From Paludibacteraceae bacterium (GTDB taxonomy: Bacteria; Bacteroidota; Bacteroidia; Bacteroidales; Paludibacteraceae), in contig CAJOMJ010000012.1 of NCBI GenBank assembly GCA_905235505.1, positions 1 through 44,969 on the forward strand: DNA of 44,969 nucleotides. The letters run 5' to 3'. How positions within the stretch are numbered: position 1 is the stretch's first letter; the number at the start of each line of letters is the position of its first letter. The position numbers and the translations under genes were made by a program. This document shows positions 25,659 through 34,365 of this stretch, in pieces. The notes under the pieces are model-generated. The model was not told the DNA's origin, did no database searches, and saw only the letters and a program-made list of their open reading frames with translations.

Positions 25659-28514
25659 TTATTTTGCTACACGCTGACCCGTTGCATTGTAAATCTCCGT
25701 GCCACGGATTATGTATAGATTGCCGTTGCGCAATACTTTCTGAGGCTTGCCGTCAACGCTGATATTCTCTACACCTACTGACTGCTCACCGGTGGTGAAG
25801 GTAACTTCGATAGGCTCAGCCTCGTTACCTGCCTCGTCGGCTGCATAGATATATACGGTGTAGTCGGTGTTGGGTTCAAGATTGCTCAGAGAAGCTGTGA
25901 AGTAGTATGCGCCGTCTTCGTCAAGAGTCGGGGTGTTCTTGATAGTTCCTGCTGCCTGACTTGCAAGCACTGCGCCGTCTGCAGTCTGAATCTCAAGCGT
26001 GAGCTTGTTGATCTCACTATATATTTCAGTAGGCAGATACTGCTGTCTTCCTGTAGCCCAATATGTCATAACATCCAGATATCGAGGACCATCAATAACT
26101 CCGAACATAACATCCACGTTTGTACCATTTACTTCTACCGGATAGACTTCTTCATTAGTCCAAAGCACAGGAGCATCTGTATCAGCGAATCCTGACATAG
26201 ATATATTTTCATTTGTGTCATTACTGTATGAACGCATGAAATCGTAAGATTCGTAAGTGTAGAGGTTGCCGTCAGATGCTATTATTGAGAGGTTAATATA
26301 GTAAATGTTGTAGTAATCGTAAGATGCTCCGTTATAATTATAGTTTTGAATGAACTTAATCTCAAGTTCTGCATCAACTATCTCAAGTTCTTCTCCATCT
26401 ACAATAATGTAACTATATTCGAGATCTAAGTTTCCAAGTTCCTCACTATACACACCTGTAAGCGAGTTCAATGTTGTAGTATAGATGTCCAGACCTCCGT
26501 ATGGTAAGTAATTGTTCGCTTCAGTACCTTGGAAAGCAATGTTATAGTTATAACTTCCTACACTACTATATTTGGGATAATATACAGCAAACCATGCATC
26601 TATATCACGAGTTATTGAAATCGGTTGCAACTCAAGAGTTGTGAAGTTCAGAATAACACTCTCAGTACTCTCGTTACCACTTAAGTCTTTAACTTTAACT
26701 ACAATAGTATATTCGGTCTCGGGAGTGAGTCCTTCAAGAACGATGATTCCGTCTTGAGCTTTCATCTCAACTTCTGTGCCGTCATCAAAGGTGAGGACGT
26801 ATGTCAGTTCTTCTGCGGTAGCGATGTTGTCCTCTGCAGAAACGGTGATAACTACATATTTGTCGAACACATTGCCTTCCTCGATTTCAGCCTTCAGGTT
26901 CTTCGGAGCCTCATTGTCGTTGACAGGAGTGAATGCAAACTCATACTCGTCGCTTACATTGCCGTATCGGTCGGTAGCAGTAATCTTGATATTGTAGAGT
27001 TTCGAAGTCAGACCTGCAAGTTTCAGAGTACCGTCTGCCTCAAGTTCATTGGCAAGTGTGATGTCGCCTGACACATTGAACATAAAGTCTTCTTCTGTTA
27101 GATATATATTGTTGTCCGAGAAGATTATGCCAAGATTAACCACGCTGTCGGTTAAAAATGCCACATATACAGAGTCGATCACAGGAGCAATAACGTCCTT
27201 CACTTCAAACTCCGGACCTTGAACATTAGCAATATAAATCCAACCGTTGTTAACATAGAAAGGCTTGACGCTCCATGTGAATTTACCTACAGGGAGTTGC
27301 TGGGAAGTAGCTGTTTCACGAGCAGTGTTGTTATTGTCGTTGTCAAATACGTAAACATTACCATATTCGTCAAGTATATCGACCTGATTGTATACTTTTG
27401 CACTATCAGTTGCAGTGTAATAATAATAAGCAGGGAGTGTATTCTTCCAGTTGAAGGTAGCCTTCATTGTCTCGTTATCAACTGTGACTGCAAGGCCGGT
27501 AGGAGCATTGGGGTCGGTACCGATAGTGGTACAGATAGTGGCACTGTTACCAAGAGTGTATCCGTAAGGAGACCATACGTTAATGACAATCCTGTATGAC
27601 GTGTTATCCTTGATTGCAATTGAGTCGGGAGTTGACCAAGTGGTTTCAGTAAGCTCATATCCTGAATTAGCGATCAGGGTATTGGCGGGCATTTCATATA
27701 CCCGTACCTGATATGCTGAACCTGTAGGAAGAGTAGCGGCGGCATTGCTCCATGTCATAGTGAGTTTGTTGCCTGCGCCTGCCTCAGCCTTGGCATTCTT
27801 GATTGCAAATTCCTCACCGGTAAGAGTGAGATGGAAACCGGCTACAGCAATATCATTGTCTTCGCTTTTGGTATCAACAGAAGTACCGGTGGCATCAAGC
27901 GGGAAGCCTTGCATCGCATAGTAATAGGTACCGACGGGCAGAGTTACCTTGCCACTGAGCGACGAGATAACCTGACCATACTGACCACTGCTCATCTGGC
28001 AGAAATACAGGAAATCATAACTGGAACCGAAGAATTGGTCAAAGTTATTAACGATGGTTGACATCGGGAAGTAACTCTTTGTCGCTGCTATTGGTTGGAG
28101 CTGATCGTTAAGAATCAATACCTGATAGTATTTTCCGGTGATTACAGCACTGTCGCCGGGTTGGATTAGAAACTTGGCGATACCGACACCTGCTTCTCCT
28201 GCTGCCAACTTGGTCTTTTGTGGTGCAACTACAGTGTCTTCTGCAACTTGCTGTGCAATCTTCTTGACAGCAGTCATATCAATTTGGGCATTCTCCTTGC
28301 CGGAGAAACTGATGAGATTGGCAGCATCTGCCTGCTGTGCCCTTTCAACACGCGAGAATTGCTGGTTGAGGGCAACGTTCTGCAAGTTGTCTGCTGCTTT
28401 AGCCTCTACTTTCATGGCGGCACTCGTATGTTTCGGAGAGATAGCCGTCACGGGTACTGCCAGCACGCTCAGCGATACCAGCAATGCACTCAAAATAAAA
28501 GTAATCTTTTTCAT
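25659..28514 (-). CDS. Large secreted protein with fibronectin type III-like domains and Por-type C-terminal tail
   Basis: A 951-residue exported protein. The frame is open back to 28688, but the extra residues come from a 30-base tandem repeat in the leader; Met at 28514 gives a clean signal peptide (FILSALLVSLSVLAVPVTA). Residues of about 110-220 form an unassigned N-terminal beta domain. Fn3-like modules follow, recognised by recurring GLTPETEYTIVVKVKDLSGN and LEPNTDYTVYIYAADEAGN strings. The last 40 residues (VENISVDGKPQKVL, LYIIRGTEIYNATGQRV) match type IX secretion sorting tails. It is likely a surface or released binding protein. No enzyme motif was seen. It has its own promoter and terminator. 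Confidence 0.82.
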   Translation of the reverse strand: MKKITFILSALLVSLSVLAVPVTAISPKHTSAAMKVEAKAADNLQNVALNQQFSRVERAQQADAANLISFSGKENAQIDMTAVKKIAQQVAEDTVVAPQKTKLAAGEAGVGIAKFLIQPGDSAVITGKYYQVLILNDQLQPIAATKSYFPMSTIVNNFDQFFGSSYDFLYFCQMSSGQYGQVISSLSGKVTLPVGTYYYAMQGFPLDATGTSVDTKSEDNDIAVAGFHLTLTGEEFAIKNAKAEAGAGNKLTMTWSNAAATLPTGSAYQVRVYEMPANTLIANSGYELTETTWSTPDSIAIKDNTSYRIVINVWSPYGYTLGNSATICTTIGTDPNAPTGLAVTVDNETMKATFNWKNTLPAYYYYTATDSAKVYNQVDILDEYGNVYVFDNDNNNTARETATSQQLPVGKFTWSVKPFYVNNGWIYIANVQGPEFEVKDVIAPVIDSVYVAFLTDSVVNLGIIFSDNNIYLTEEDFMFNVSGDITLANELEADGTLKLAGLTSKLYNIKITATDRYGNVSDEYEFAFTPVNDNEAPKNLKAEIEEGNVFDKYVVITVSAEDNIATAEELTYVLTFDDGTEVEMKAQDGIIVLEGLTPETEYTIVVKVKDLSGNESTESVILNFTTLELQPISITRDIDAWFAVYYPKYSSVGSYNYNIAFQGTEANNYLPYGGLDIYTTTLNSLTGVYSEELGNLDLEYSYIIVDGEELEIVDAELEIKFIQNYNYNGASYDYYNIYYINLSIIASDGNLYTYESYDFMRSYSNDTNENISMSGFADTDAPVLWTNEEVYPVEVNGTNVDVMFGVIDGPRYLDVMTYWATGRQQYLPTEIYSEINKLTLEIQTADGAVLASQAAGTIKNTPTLDEDGAYYFTASLSNLEPNTDYTVYIYAADEAGNEAEPIEVTFTTGEQSVGVENISVDGKPQKVLRNGNLYIIRGTEIYNATGQRVAK

Positions 28515-28557
28515 ACGTTTAATTGTTATAGTTAGACTTATATGTTTGTTTCTTATG

Positions 28558-28627
28558 TCTTTTGTCCTTTGTCTTTCGGCGAGGCGGTCTTTTGTCCTTT
28601 GTCTTTCGGCAAGGCGGTCTTTTGTCC
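28558..28627 (+). repeat. 30-base tandem repeat in the leader of the Fn3 protein gene
   Basis: Two near-identical 30-base units (28558-28587, 28588-28617; one G/A difference) and a ten-base third start lie between promoter and start codon. The unit contains TTTTGTCCTTTGTCTTTCGG. On the minus strand it reads as repeated KDRLAERQRT in an open frame that is not expected to be translated. Confidence 0.9.
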
Positions 28628-28653
28628 GCGCTCCCCTTCTGCCAAATTGGTCG

Positions 28654-28684
28654 CAAAAGTACTGCTTTTTGTTGATTTGTGCAA
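28654..28684 (-). promoter_or_regulatory. Promoter of the Fn3-type secreted protein gene
   Basis: TTG (28682-28684), a 20-base spacer and TACTTTTG (28654-28661) on the minus strand form a perfect Bacteroidetes promoter. Transcription starts near 28647, giving a leader of about 130 bases that holds the 30-base repeats. Confidence 0.8.
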
Positions 28685-28776
28685 GCAAATTGGCGTATTT
28701 GTTGATATTTTTGCTACAAAACCACGCTTTTTGTGTATTTTTGTATAATAATTATGTGCTATGTGAAGAAAAAAGT

Positions 28777-28806
28777 AAGGCAGCCCTCCGTGAGAAAGAC
28801 TGCCTT
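28777..28806 (-). terminator. Terminator at the end of the SusCD operon
   Basis: AAGGCAG (28777-28783) pairs with CTGCCTT (28800-28806); on the minus strand the stem is followed by ACTTTTTTC. It lies 24 bases beyond the LRR protein stop. Confidence 0.75.
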
Positions 28807-28829
28807 TTGTATCAACTGATATGTCTTTC

Positions 28830-30293
28830 TCAATCCTTCACTTTAACCTCGTTGCCGAGAATGTCGAAGTAACAACCGTTTCTCTCAATATATACTGCCC
28901 CGTCAATCATCACCTTGCGTGCATGGCGGCTGTCTGCTTTCTCCACATTCTCCACTGCTGTCGGCATGAAGAAGCGTCCCCAGTTCTCGTCCTGTCTGTA
29001 CTCGCTATCGTCACCGCCTTCCACTATCACCTTCATCGTGCTCTTCACACCCTCGAAAGTTCTACTGCCTATCTTGGGCATTCGTGCAGGTGCATAGAAT
29101 TCGCCTTCCGACAGTTTCAAACATCCTGCAAACACGAAATTGCCTATCAGGCGGGTAGTGCCCTCCATAGTAACCGTAGCCAGATGCGTGCAGTCTTCGA
29201 AAGCATAGTTGCCTATCTCTGTCACTGAGGCAGGAATGGTGATTTCCGTCATTGAAGTGCAGTCGCTGAAAGCATATCCGTCTATAATGGTCAGTGTGCT
29301 CGGCAGCATTACCGTCTTCAGATTCTCGCAGGAGCGGAATGCGGAAGGTCCCACCTGCGTCAGTCCCTCAGGCAGTGCCACGGCAGTCAGCTTGGCGCAG
29401 TTCTTGAATGCCTCGTAGTTGATGCGTTTCAGTCCGGCAGGGTAGTTGATATTCTTCAGTTCCTTGCAGTTGGAGAAGAAATAAGCAGGTATCTCTACCA
29501 TCCCGCTCGGCAGTTGCACTTCGCTCAGTGTGTCACAATCGGCAAACATAGCCTGCCCGAACTCCGTAACACTCTCCGGCAGACTAATCTCACGCAACAG
29601 TCTGCATGAGCGGAATGCCTGATTTCCTATACTCTTCGGATTGCCAAGGAATGTAATCTTGTTTACACCCTCTCTCGAATTCTCAATCGTGTACGGACGC
29701 GTCGTCAGGTCTGCCTGTTGCAAACCGCCACCCATACCATAGAACATGAATGCAGGTATATGCTCCACATTCGCACCTATGTTTATCGTGCGCAGGTCGT
29801 ATGCCGACCAGAAACTCTCCGGGTCTCCGTCTGCGTCATATACATATTCGCCGTATGCCACATTGCCGAATGAGAACGGCGCAAACGACGGCAAGGTCAG
29901 GTCGCGGCAGTTGATAGCGTTATAGTTCACCGTACGCAAGTGACAGCACGACTCGAATGCCTTGTTCTTGATATATTCTATCGACTCCGGAATAGTGATG
30001 CTCTTCAGCGAGAAACAGCGTGAGAATGCCTGCTCACCGATTCCCACCACCTTGTATGTCTTTCCGCCTGCTGTGATTGACTCGGGTATTACCACTGTGT
30101 TTTTATACTCGTCCTTGTATGCATCGTACCACGTACCCTGATATGACACTTCAACAGCATTGGAGCCGTATGTAGCACTAACATCGGTGTACCAGATGCT
30201 TACACCATCCGGGTTCTTTACTTCAAAATCGTGAGCAAGGGCACTTGTGGCAACCAATGCCAACATTGCCAATATGATGTTTGTCCTTTTCAT
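28830..30293 (-). CDS. BspA-like leucine-rich repeat surface protein
   Basis: A 487-residue exported protein. The signal peptide is NIILAMLALVATSALA. A short N-terminal domain with VSYQGTWYDAYKDEYKNT follows, then about ten LRR_5 (BspA-type) repeats of about 23 residues from 75 to 420, each like IGNYAFEDCTHLATVTMEG with the F.C..L..I.IP pattern. The last 35 residues (GAVYIERNGCYFDILGNEVKV) resemble a type IX sorting tail. BspA-type proteins bind host or diet proteins at the cell surface. It follows the DUF4302 gene by 37 bases, so it is probably the last gene of the SusCD operon. Confidence 0.9.
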   Translation of the reverse strand: MKRTNIILAMLALVATSALAHDFEVKNPDGVSIWYTDVSATYGSNAVEVSYQGTWYDAYKDEYKNTVVIPESITAGGKTYKVVGIGEQAFSRCFSLKSITIPESIEYIKNKAFESCCHLRTVNYNAINCRDLTLPSFAPFSFGNVAYGEYVYDADGDPESFWSAYDLRTINIGANVEHIPAFMFYGMGGGLQQADLTTRPYTIENSREGVNKITFLGNPKSIGNQAFRSCRLLREISLPESVTEFGQAMFADCDTLSEVQLPSGMVEIPAYFFSNCKELKNINYPAGLKRINYEAFKNCAKLTAVALPEGLTQVGPSAFRSCENLKTVMLPSTLTIIDGYAFSDCTSMTEITIPASVTEIGNYAFEDCTHLATVTMEGTTRLIGNFVFAGCLKLSEGEFYAPARMPKIGSRTFEGVKSTMKVIVEGGDDSEYRQDENWGRFFMPTAVENVEKADSRHARKVMIDGAVYIERNGCYFDILGNEVKVKD

Positions 30294-30330
30294 ATATCTT
30301 TGCTTTTATTTGTGGTGTCAATATATCTTT

Positions 30331-31641
30331 CTATTGCTCAAGAGTCATCGTGAAGTTGGCATCACTGGTCTTGCTCATCTGAATACCCTTCGAAGGATGG
30401 AAAGGCTCGAGAATCTTGAAACTGTATGTGCCTTCAAATGCCTTCACAAAATCCTCGCCGTTGTAGTTTATCAGGTTGTGCTGACCGTAATTGTTGCTAT
30501 ACTCCAACTTGTAGTCGCTACCCTCGTAAGAGGCACTGAAGTAGTATTGGTCCTTTAACCGGTTACTGCCGGTGCTGGTATAGTAAACATCCAATGAAAC
30601 CGACTTGCCCTCAATAGAGAATCCTACACTTAGTATGCGCGCATTCTTGTTGCCTTTCGCACTGCCAACACCTGAATGTAGGTATCCTTCCAATGTATTC
30701 TTAGCGTCTATTATGCTGCTGCCTAAACTGAGAGAGTCCGCCTCCCATATCGCTCCGTGAGCAATACTTGATTCAAATGCCGTACTGCCCTCCATCTCAA
30801 TGTAAATATTGTTGTCAAGCACCGATACAAGCCTGCTCTTGTCCTCACTCAGATTGAACGATGCGCGGTTGATTGTCTGCTCTGATATCTCATTGTCATG
30901 CAGGCGGATGCCGTTCTCCGTAACTATGAACCCGTAATACTCTCCGCCACCTAAGGTGTCAGCCCCGAATTCAAATACCCTGAACTCGTGTTTCGACCCG
31001 TTATATAGCGACAGATGCTTGGTGTTCACGTACATTCCGAGAGGCATATCCTCCTCAAACAGGAATTTGTCCATACTGTCCAGTTTCTGGAAATACTCTT
31101 CCCAGTCTTGTCCTGCTGCCATCGGGTAGAGGCGTATGTAGCAACTGCGTTTCTTACCTTTCAGCAACTGGTAGTTCTCTTTCTCGTTATATTCGAGCAC
31201 CGAAAACTCATAGTCTCCGCCGTATCCTGTGCCGTCAGTGTTCCACAACGTAAGCTCAGGGTCAGGATTGCTGTAGCGGTGGAAAATACTGTTGAAAGAG
31301 TTGAATGTCAGCACGGTACTGTTGTCGTTGATTATATCCCACAAACTTGTTTCCGTCTTATACACTCCCTCTACCGGCGCTCCTACTACAACCGTGCCGT
31401 CATCCAGAAACTTCATAAGGAAGGTATAACCTTTCTTGGCAGCGGGGGCGGACATACTGGTAGAGGTGATCGGGAAATACTGCATTACCCACCCGTTCTC
31501 TGCATTGATAAGACGTTGCTTGACAACATCCTTGTTCTGCCCCAAGCGAACTACCGCCGTATCCTCGAATACGTCTTTTACTCGCGGCGAGCAGGCAACA
31601 AAGGTTGCTAATATCAATATCGGAAATATATTCTTCTTCAT
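30331..31641 (-). CDS. DUF4302 domain lipoprotein
   Basis: A 436-residue lipoprotein (signal ILILATFVACS, Cys17) whose N-terminal half (RLINAENGWVMQYFP, GYTFLMKFLDDGTVVV) matches DUF4302, a family seen beside SusCD and the zinc metallohydrolase lipoprotein in Bacteroidetes. It is a beta-rich protein with no catalytic motif that I can see. It probably helps bind or sort substrate at the outer membrane, but that is inferred from company only. It lies 14 bases after the metallohydrolase gene. Confidence 0.85.
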   Translation of the reverse strand: MKKNIFPILILATFVACSPRVKDVFEDTAVVRLGQNKDVVKQRLINAENGWVMQYFPITSTSMSAPAAKKGYTFLMKFLDDGTVVVGAPVEGVYKTETSLWDIINDNSTVLTFNSFNSIFHRYSNPDPELTLWNTDGTGYGGDYEFSVLEYNEKENYQLLKGKKRSCYIRLYPMAAGQDWEEYFQKLDSMDKFLFEEDMPLGMYVNTKHLSLYNGSKHEFRVFEFGADTLGGGEYYGFIVTENGIRLHDNEISEQTINRASFNLSEDKSRLVSVLDNNIYIEMEGSTAFESSIAHGAIWEADSLSLGSSIIDAKNTLEGYLHSGVGSAKGNKNARILSVGFSIEGKSVSLDVYYTSTGSNRLKDQYYFSASYEGSDYKLEYSNNYGQHNLINYNGEDFVKAFEGTYSFKILEPFHPSKGIQMSKTSDANFTMTLEQ

Positions 31642-31655
31642 ATTCTGTCCTCCTC

Positions 31656-32624
31656 TTATTTGGATTCAATGGTAAGTACCTGATTCCTCAATGAATCTAT
31701 ATTCATGTTGGCCTGGCGCATCTGTACTTCTTTCCTCAGAGAGTCAAGCTCTATGTTCCATTCGTCATGCAGCCACGTGCGTGCAATACTGAGCTTCTGT
31801 TCTATTACTGCCGGACCGTCAACTCCGTCCGGGTCGTCCTCCAACTGGTGAAGCGTGCCGTCATCGTCTTTCTTCCAACCCTTCGATGCATCACTCATCA
31901 TGCTTGCCCATTCATCATCAGTCTTGACAATATAGTTCGCTATTATCTCCACAAAGTCCTCGCGCTCCTGACTTGAACCGTAGTTGCCCGTAAAACCGAG
32001 ACTGCGTGCCTCCTGCTCCGTCCTGTCCTCCCAACCGTTGGGCAGATACAGACCCTGCGATATCGTGCGGAACTCTGCCGGATATGTCTTGGTCTGGTGA
32101 AGAATATGAGAGAACTCATGGTGCATGGTCTTGAAGTAGTATTCATTCAGGGTCGCCACATTCGACGGATCCACATAGTTTACTGCGTGCAATGTTACCT
32201 TTATACCTCCTTGTGCGACACCGAGCACTACCGAACCCGTTGACTTGTGTCCCGCCGAACCTATCAGACAGATGATTCGCGGACCGTACGACTTCAAGAA
32301 CTCAGGACTTCCCGTCACCGCAGTATAAACATCCCACCATAGATATTTTGCCATAACTGCCATGGTGATGGCATCATCGTATGAACAAGGTACAAGATTG
32401 AACTGCATGTCAGAACTTATATCCTGCATCTGATAGCGGAACTCCACATTGTAAACATCAAGGAAATTCTTCTTGCAGAACGAATCCAACTGGAACGTAT
32501 ATGACGACGGGTCAAGCGATTCGTCTATCTCGGGGAAGATACTCTCCGGATCAAGCTTCTCCTTGCAGGAGAACAGACTTGTCGCAACCACCAGTAATGA
32601 TAATATATATAATGCTTTCTTCAT
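31656..32624 (-). CDS. Substrate import-associated zinc metallohydrolase lipoprotein (Peptidase_Mx1-like)
   Basis: A 322-residue lipoprotein (signal SLLVVATSLFSC, Cys20) with the zinc-binding HExxH motif in MHHEFSHILHQ (His169, Glu170, His173). Proteins of this family, known for pairing with SusC/SusD, are thought to cut their substrate at the cell surface before import. Upstream of the motif, CLIGSAGHKSTGSVVLGVAQGG fits a beta sheet of the fold. It lies 27 bases after susD and just before the DUF4302 gene. A protease or peptidase role is likely; the substrate is unknown. Confidence 0.88.
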   Translation of the reverse strand: MKKALYILSLLVVATSLFSCKEKLDPESIFPEIDESLDPSSYTFQLDSFCKKNFLDVYNVEFRYQMQDISSDMQFNLVPCSYDDAITMAVMAKYLWWDVYTAVTGSPEFLKSYGPRIICLIGSAGHKSTGSVVLGVAQGGIKVTLHAVNYVDPSNVATLNEYYFKTMHHEFSHILHQTKTYPAEFRTISQGLYLPNGWEDRTEQEARSLGFTGNYGSSQEREDFVEIIANYIVKTDDEWASMMSDASKGWKKDDDGTLHQLEDDPDGVDGPAVIEQKLSIARTWLHDEWNIELDSLRKEVQMRQANMNIDSLRNQVLTIESK

Positions 32625-32651
32625 ACTCTATATCTTAACTTTAGGTATATC

Positions 32652-34313
32652 TTATTGTTCATCGTTGTCTAAACGGTAGTTCGTAACAACCGTGGTTTCT
32701 TCTTTTCCCTCAGGTATCATTGTAGGATTGGCCTGCATACCTGCCTCTATCACTGTAGATGGAATCTGAAGCGCACGCCTTGGGTCGTCCCACGTAAGTA
32801 TCATCTCCGGATTCAAACCCTGTTTGTGGCGCACTTCTATTCCGTAACGCTTGATGTCAAACCAGCGCAAACCCTCATGAATGGTCTCCAGACGGCGGAA
32901 ATGGAGTACGCAGTTAAGCCATACCTCCTGCTTGCCGTCTATCACCCAGTCCGGACAGATACTGCTGCAGTTCAGTCTCGTGGTTCGTGTCAGCTGCGTA
33001 CCCGATTCGTAGTAGAAAAGATTGTAGTACTGTTCTATCAGCGCCTCTGTCAGCTCGTCAAGTGTCTCCGTCGTACCCACCTTTCTGCTGTCATCCCATA
33101 CCTTGAGGTCCGCAAGAGCATTGGCATAGTCTTTCTTGTGTACGTATGCCTCGGCACGGCAGAGCAGCGTCTCTTCACCCGTGAACGTGGGGTTCACATT
33201 GTGCACATAACCTATACCTGCCACTTTGTCCGAGTACTCGAAATACTCACCCGTATGCATGAAGAACAAACCGTAGTCGGGATTATATGTTCTCAAACTG
33301 CTCGTCTTTACATAGCATGGATGGAAACGATATTTCTGCCATGTCGGACCTGAACCATATACCGTTGACTTCGATGCCTGACGGTTGCAGGCGTATCTTC
33401 CCGATAGCGAACGGTAGAAGGTGGAATAGGTTGTCGTCAGCATAAAGTTACTCGGCGAGGTCGTGTTCGAGAAGGCATACAGGATAGCCTCCGATGTCGA
33501 ATACGAACCCGACCAGAAATCTGTCCTCATGCAACTCATAGGATTGCTGCCGAGAGCAAGAGTAGCATACTCTATCACCTTGTCGTAATCACGCTTGTAC
33601 AGATAGAAACGCGTTGCGAATGCGTATGCTGCCTGCTTGTTGAAGTGATACTTTGGCTGATCGTAGTTGTCCGATACGTATTTCAAACCCTCAAGCAAGT
33701 CCTCCTCTATGTTCTTATACAGCTGAGTGAGCGTTCCGCGGTCGGCATTCGAATACACCACGCGCTCCGGCTCCTTCATGTAAGGTACGCCCAGATCCAG
33801 TTCGCTCAATGCCGAGTCACGGTATTCCATGCAGAACACGTTGGCAAGAACAAAGTGATTGTATGCCCTGCACAGATATGCCTCCGCACGGCATTCGTTA
33901 AAGTTCTCCGTACTGCCCTGCGCCACTATTGTATCTATCGCTGCAAGAGCATGATTTGCTGTCGCTATTGCTTTGTACGCACGGCTCCATATACTTACAG
34001 GCGAGTCTCCGTCGTTGCTGGAAGCACTCACCGCTGGCTGCCACGAGAAAACCTCGTTCTCCACCTCACCCTTGTTCACCGACAGATTGTAGCGCGTCCA
34101 GGTTCCGTCCTCCGAGTTGTTATCCACAATATTGTCCGAGCTCACCTCGCATATCCATGCAAAGTCCGCTGTCGAATATGCTGTTGTCAGCAACTTCTTC
34201 ACTTGGCTCATATTGCTTATCGTTGCCCTGTCGTCAGGGTCTTTGTCAAGAAAACTGCATGCACTCAACCCTGCAGCCGTTGCAATTACCAATATATATA
34301 TATACTTCTTCAT
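32652..34313 (-). CDS. SusD/RagB family nutrient-binding outer-membrane lipoprotein
   Basis: A 553-residue lipoprotein (signal VIATAAGLSACS, Cys19) that lies over the SusC channel on the cell surface and captures the nutrient. The family start SFLDKDPDDRATISN, the TPR-like helices around 100-260 (YKAIATANHALAAIDTI, ECRAEAYLCRAYNHFVLANVFC) and the C-terminal EGLRWFDIKRYGIEV followed by DPRRALQIPS are typical. It follows susC by 52 bases. The companion metallohydrolase argues for a peptide or protein substrate rather than a glycan. Confidence 0.95.
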   Translation of the reverse strand: MKKYIYILVIATAAGLSACSFLDKDPDDRATISNMSQVKKLLTTAYSTADFAWICEVSSDNIVDNNSEDGTWTRYNLSVNKGEVENEVFSWQPAVSASSNDGDSPVSIWSRAYKAIATANHALAAIDTIVAQGSTENFNECRAEAYLCRAYNHFVLANVFCMEYRDSALSELDLGVPYMKEPERVVYSNADRGTLTQLYKNIEEDLLEGLKYVSDNYDQPKYHFNKQAAYAFATRFYLYKRDYDKVIEYATLALGSNPMSCMRTDFWSGSYSTSEAILYAFSNTTSPSNFMLTTTYSTFYRSLSGRYACNRQASKSTVYGSGPTWQKYRFHPCYVKTSSLRTYNPDYGLFFMHTGEYFEYSDKVAGIGYVHNVNPTFTGEETLLCRAEAYVHKKDYANALADLKVWDDSRKVGTTETLDELTEALIEQYYNLFYYESGTQLTRTTRLNCSSICPDWVIDGKQEVWLNCVLHFRRLETIHEGLRWFDIKRYGIEVRHKQGLNPEMILTWDDPRRALQIPSTVIEAGMQANPTMIPEGKEETTVVTNYRLDNDEQ

Positions 34314-34365
34314 AATGATGTATCTCTGTATGTAATATAACTGTCCTTTGTCAATTTCTTATAAG

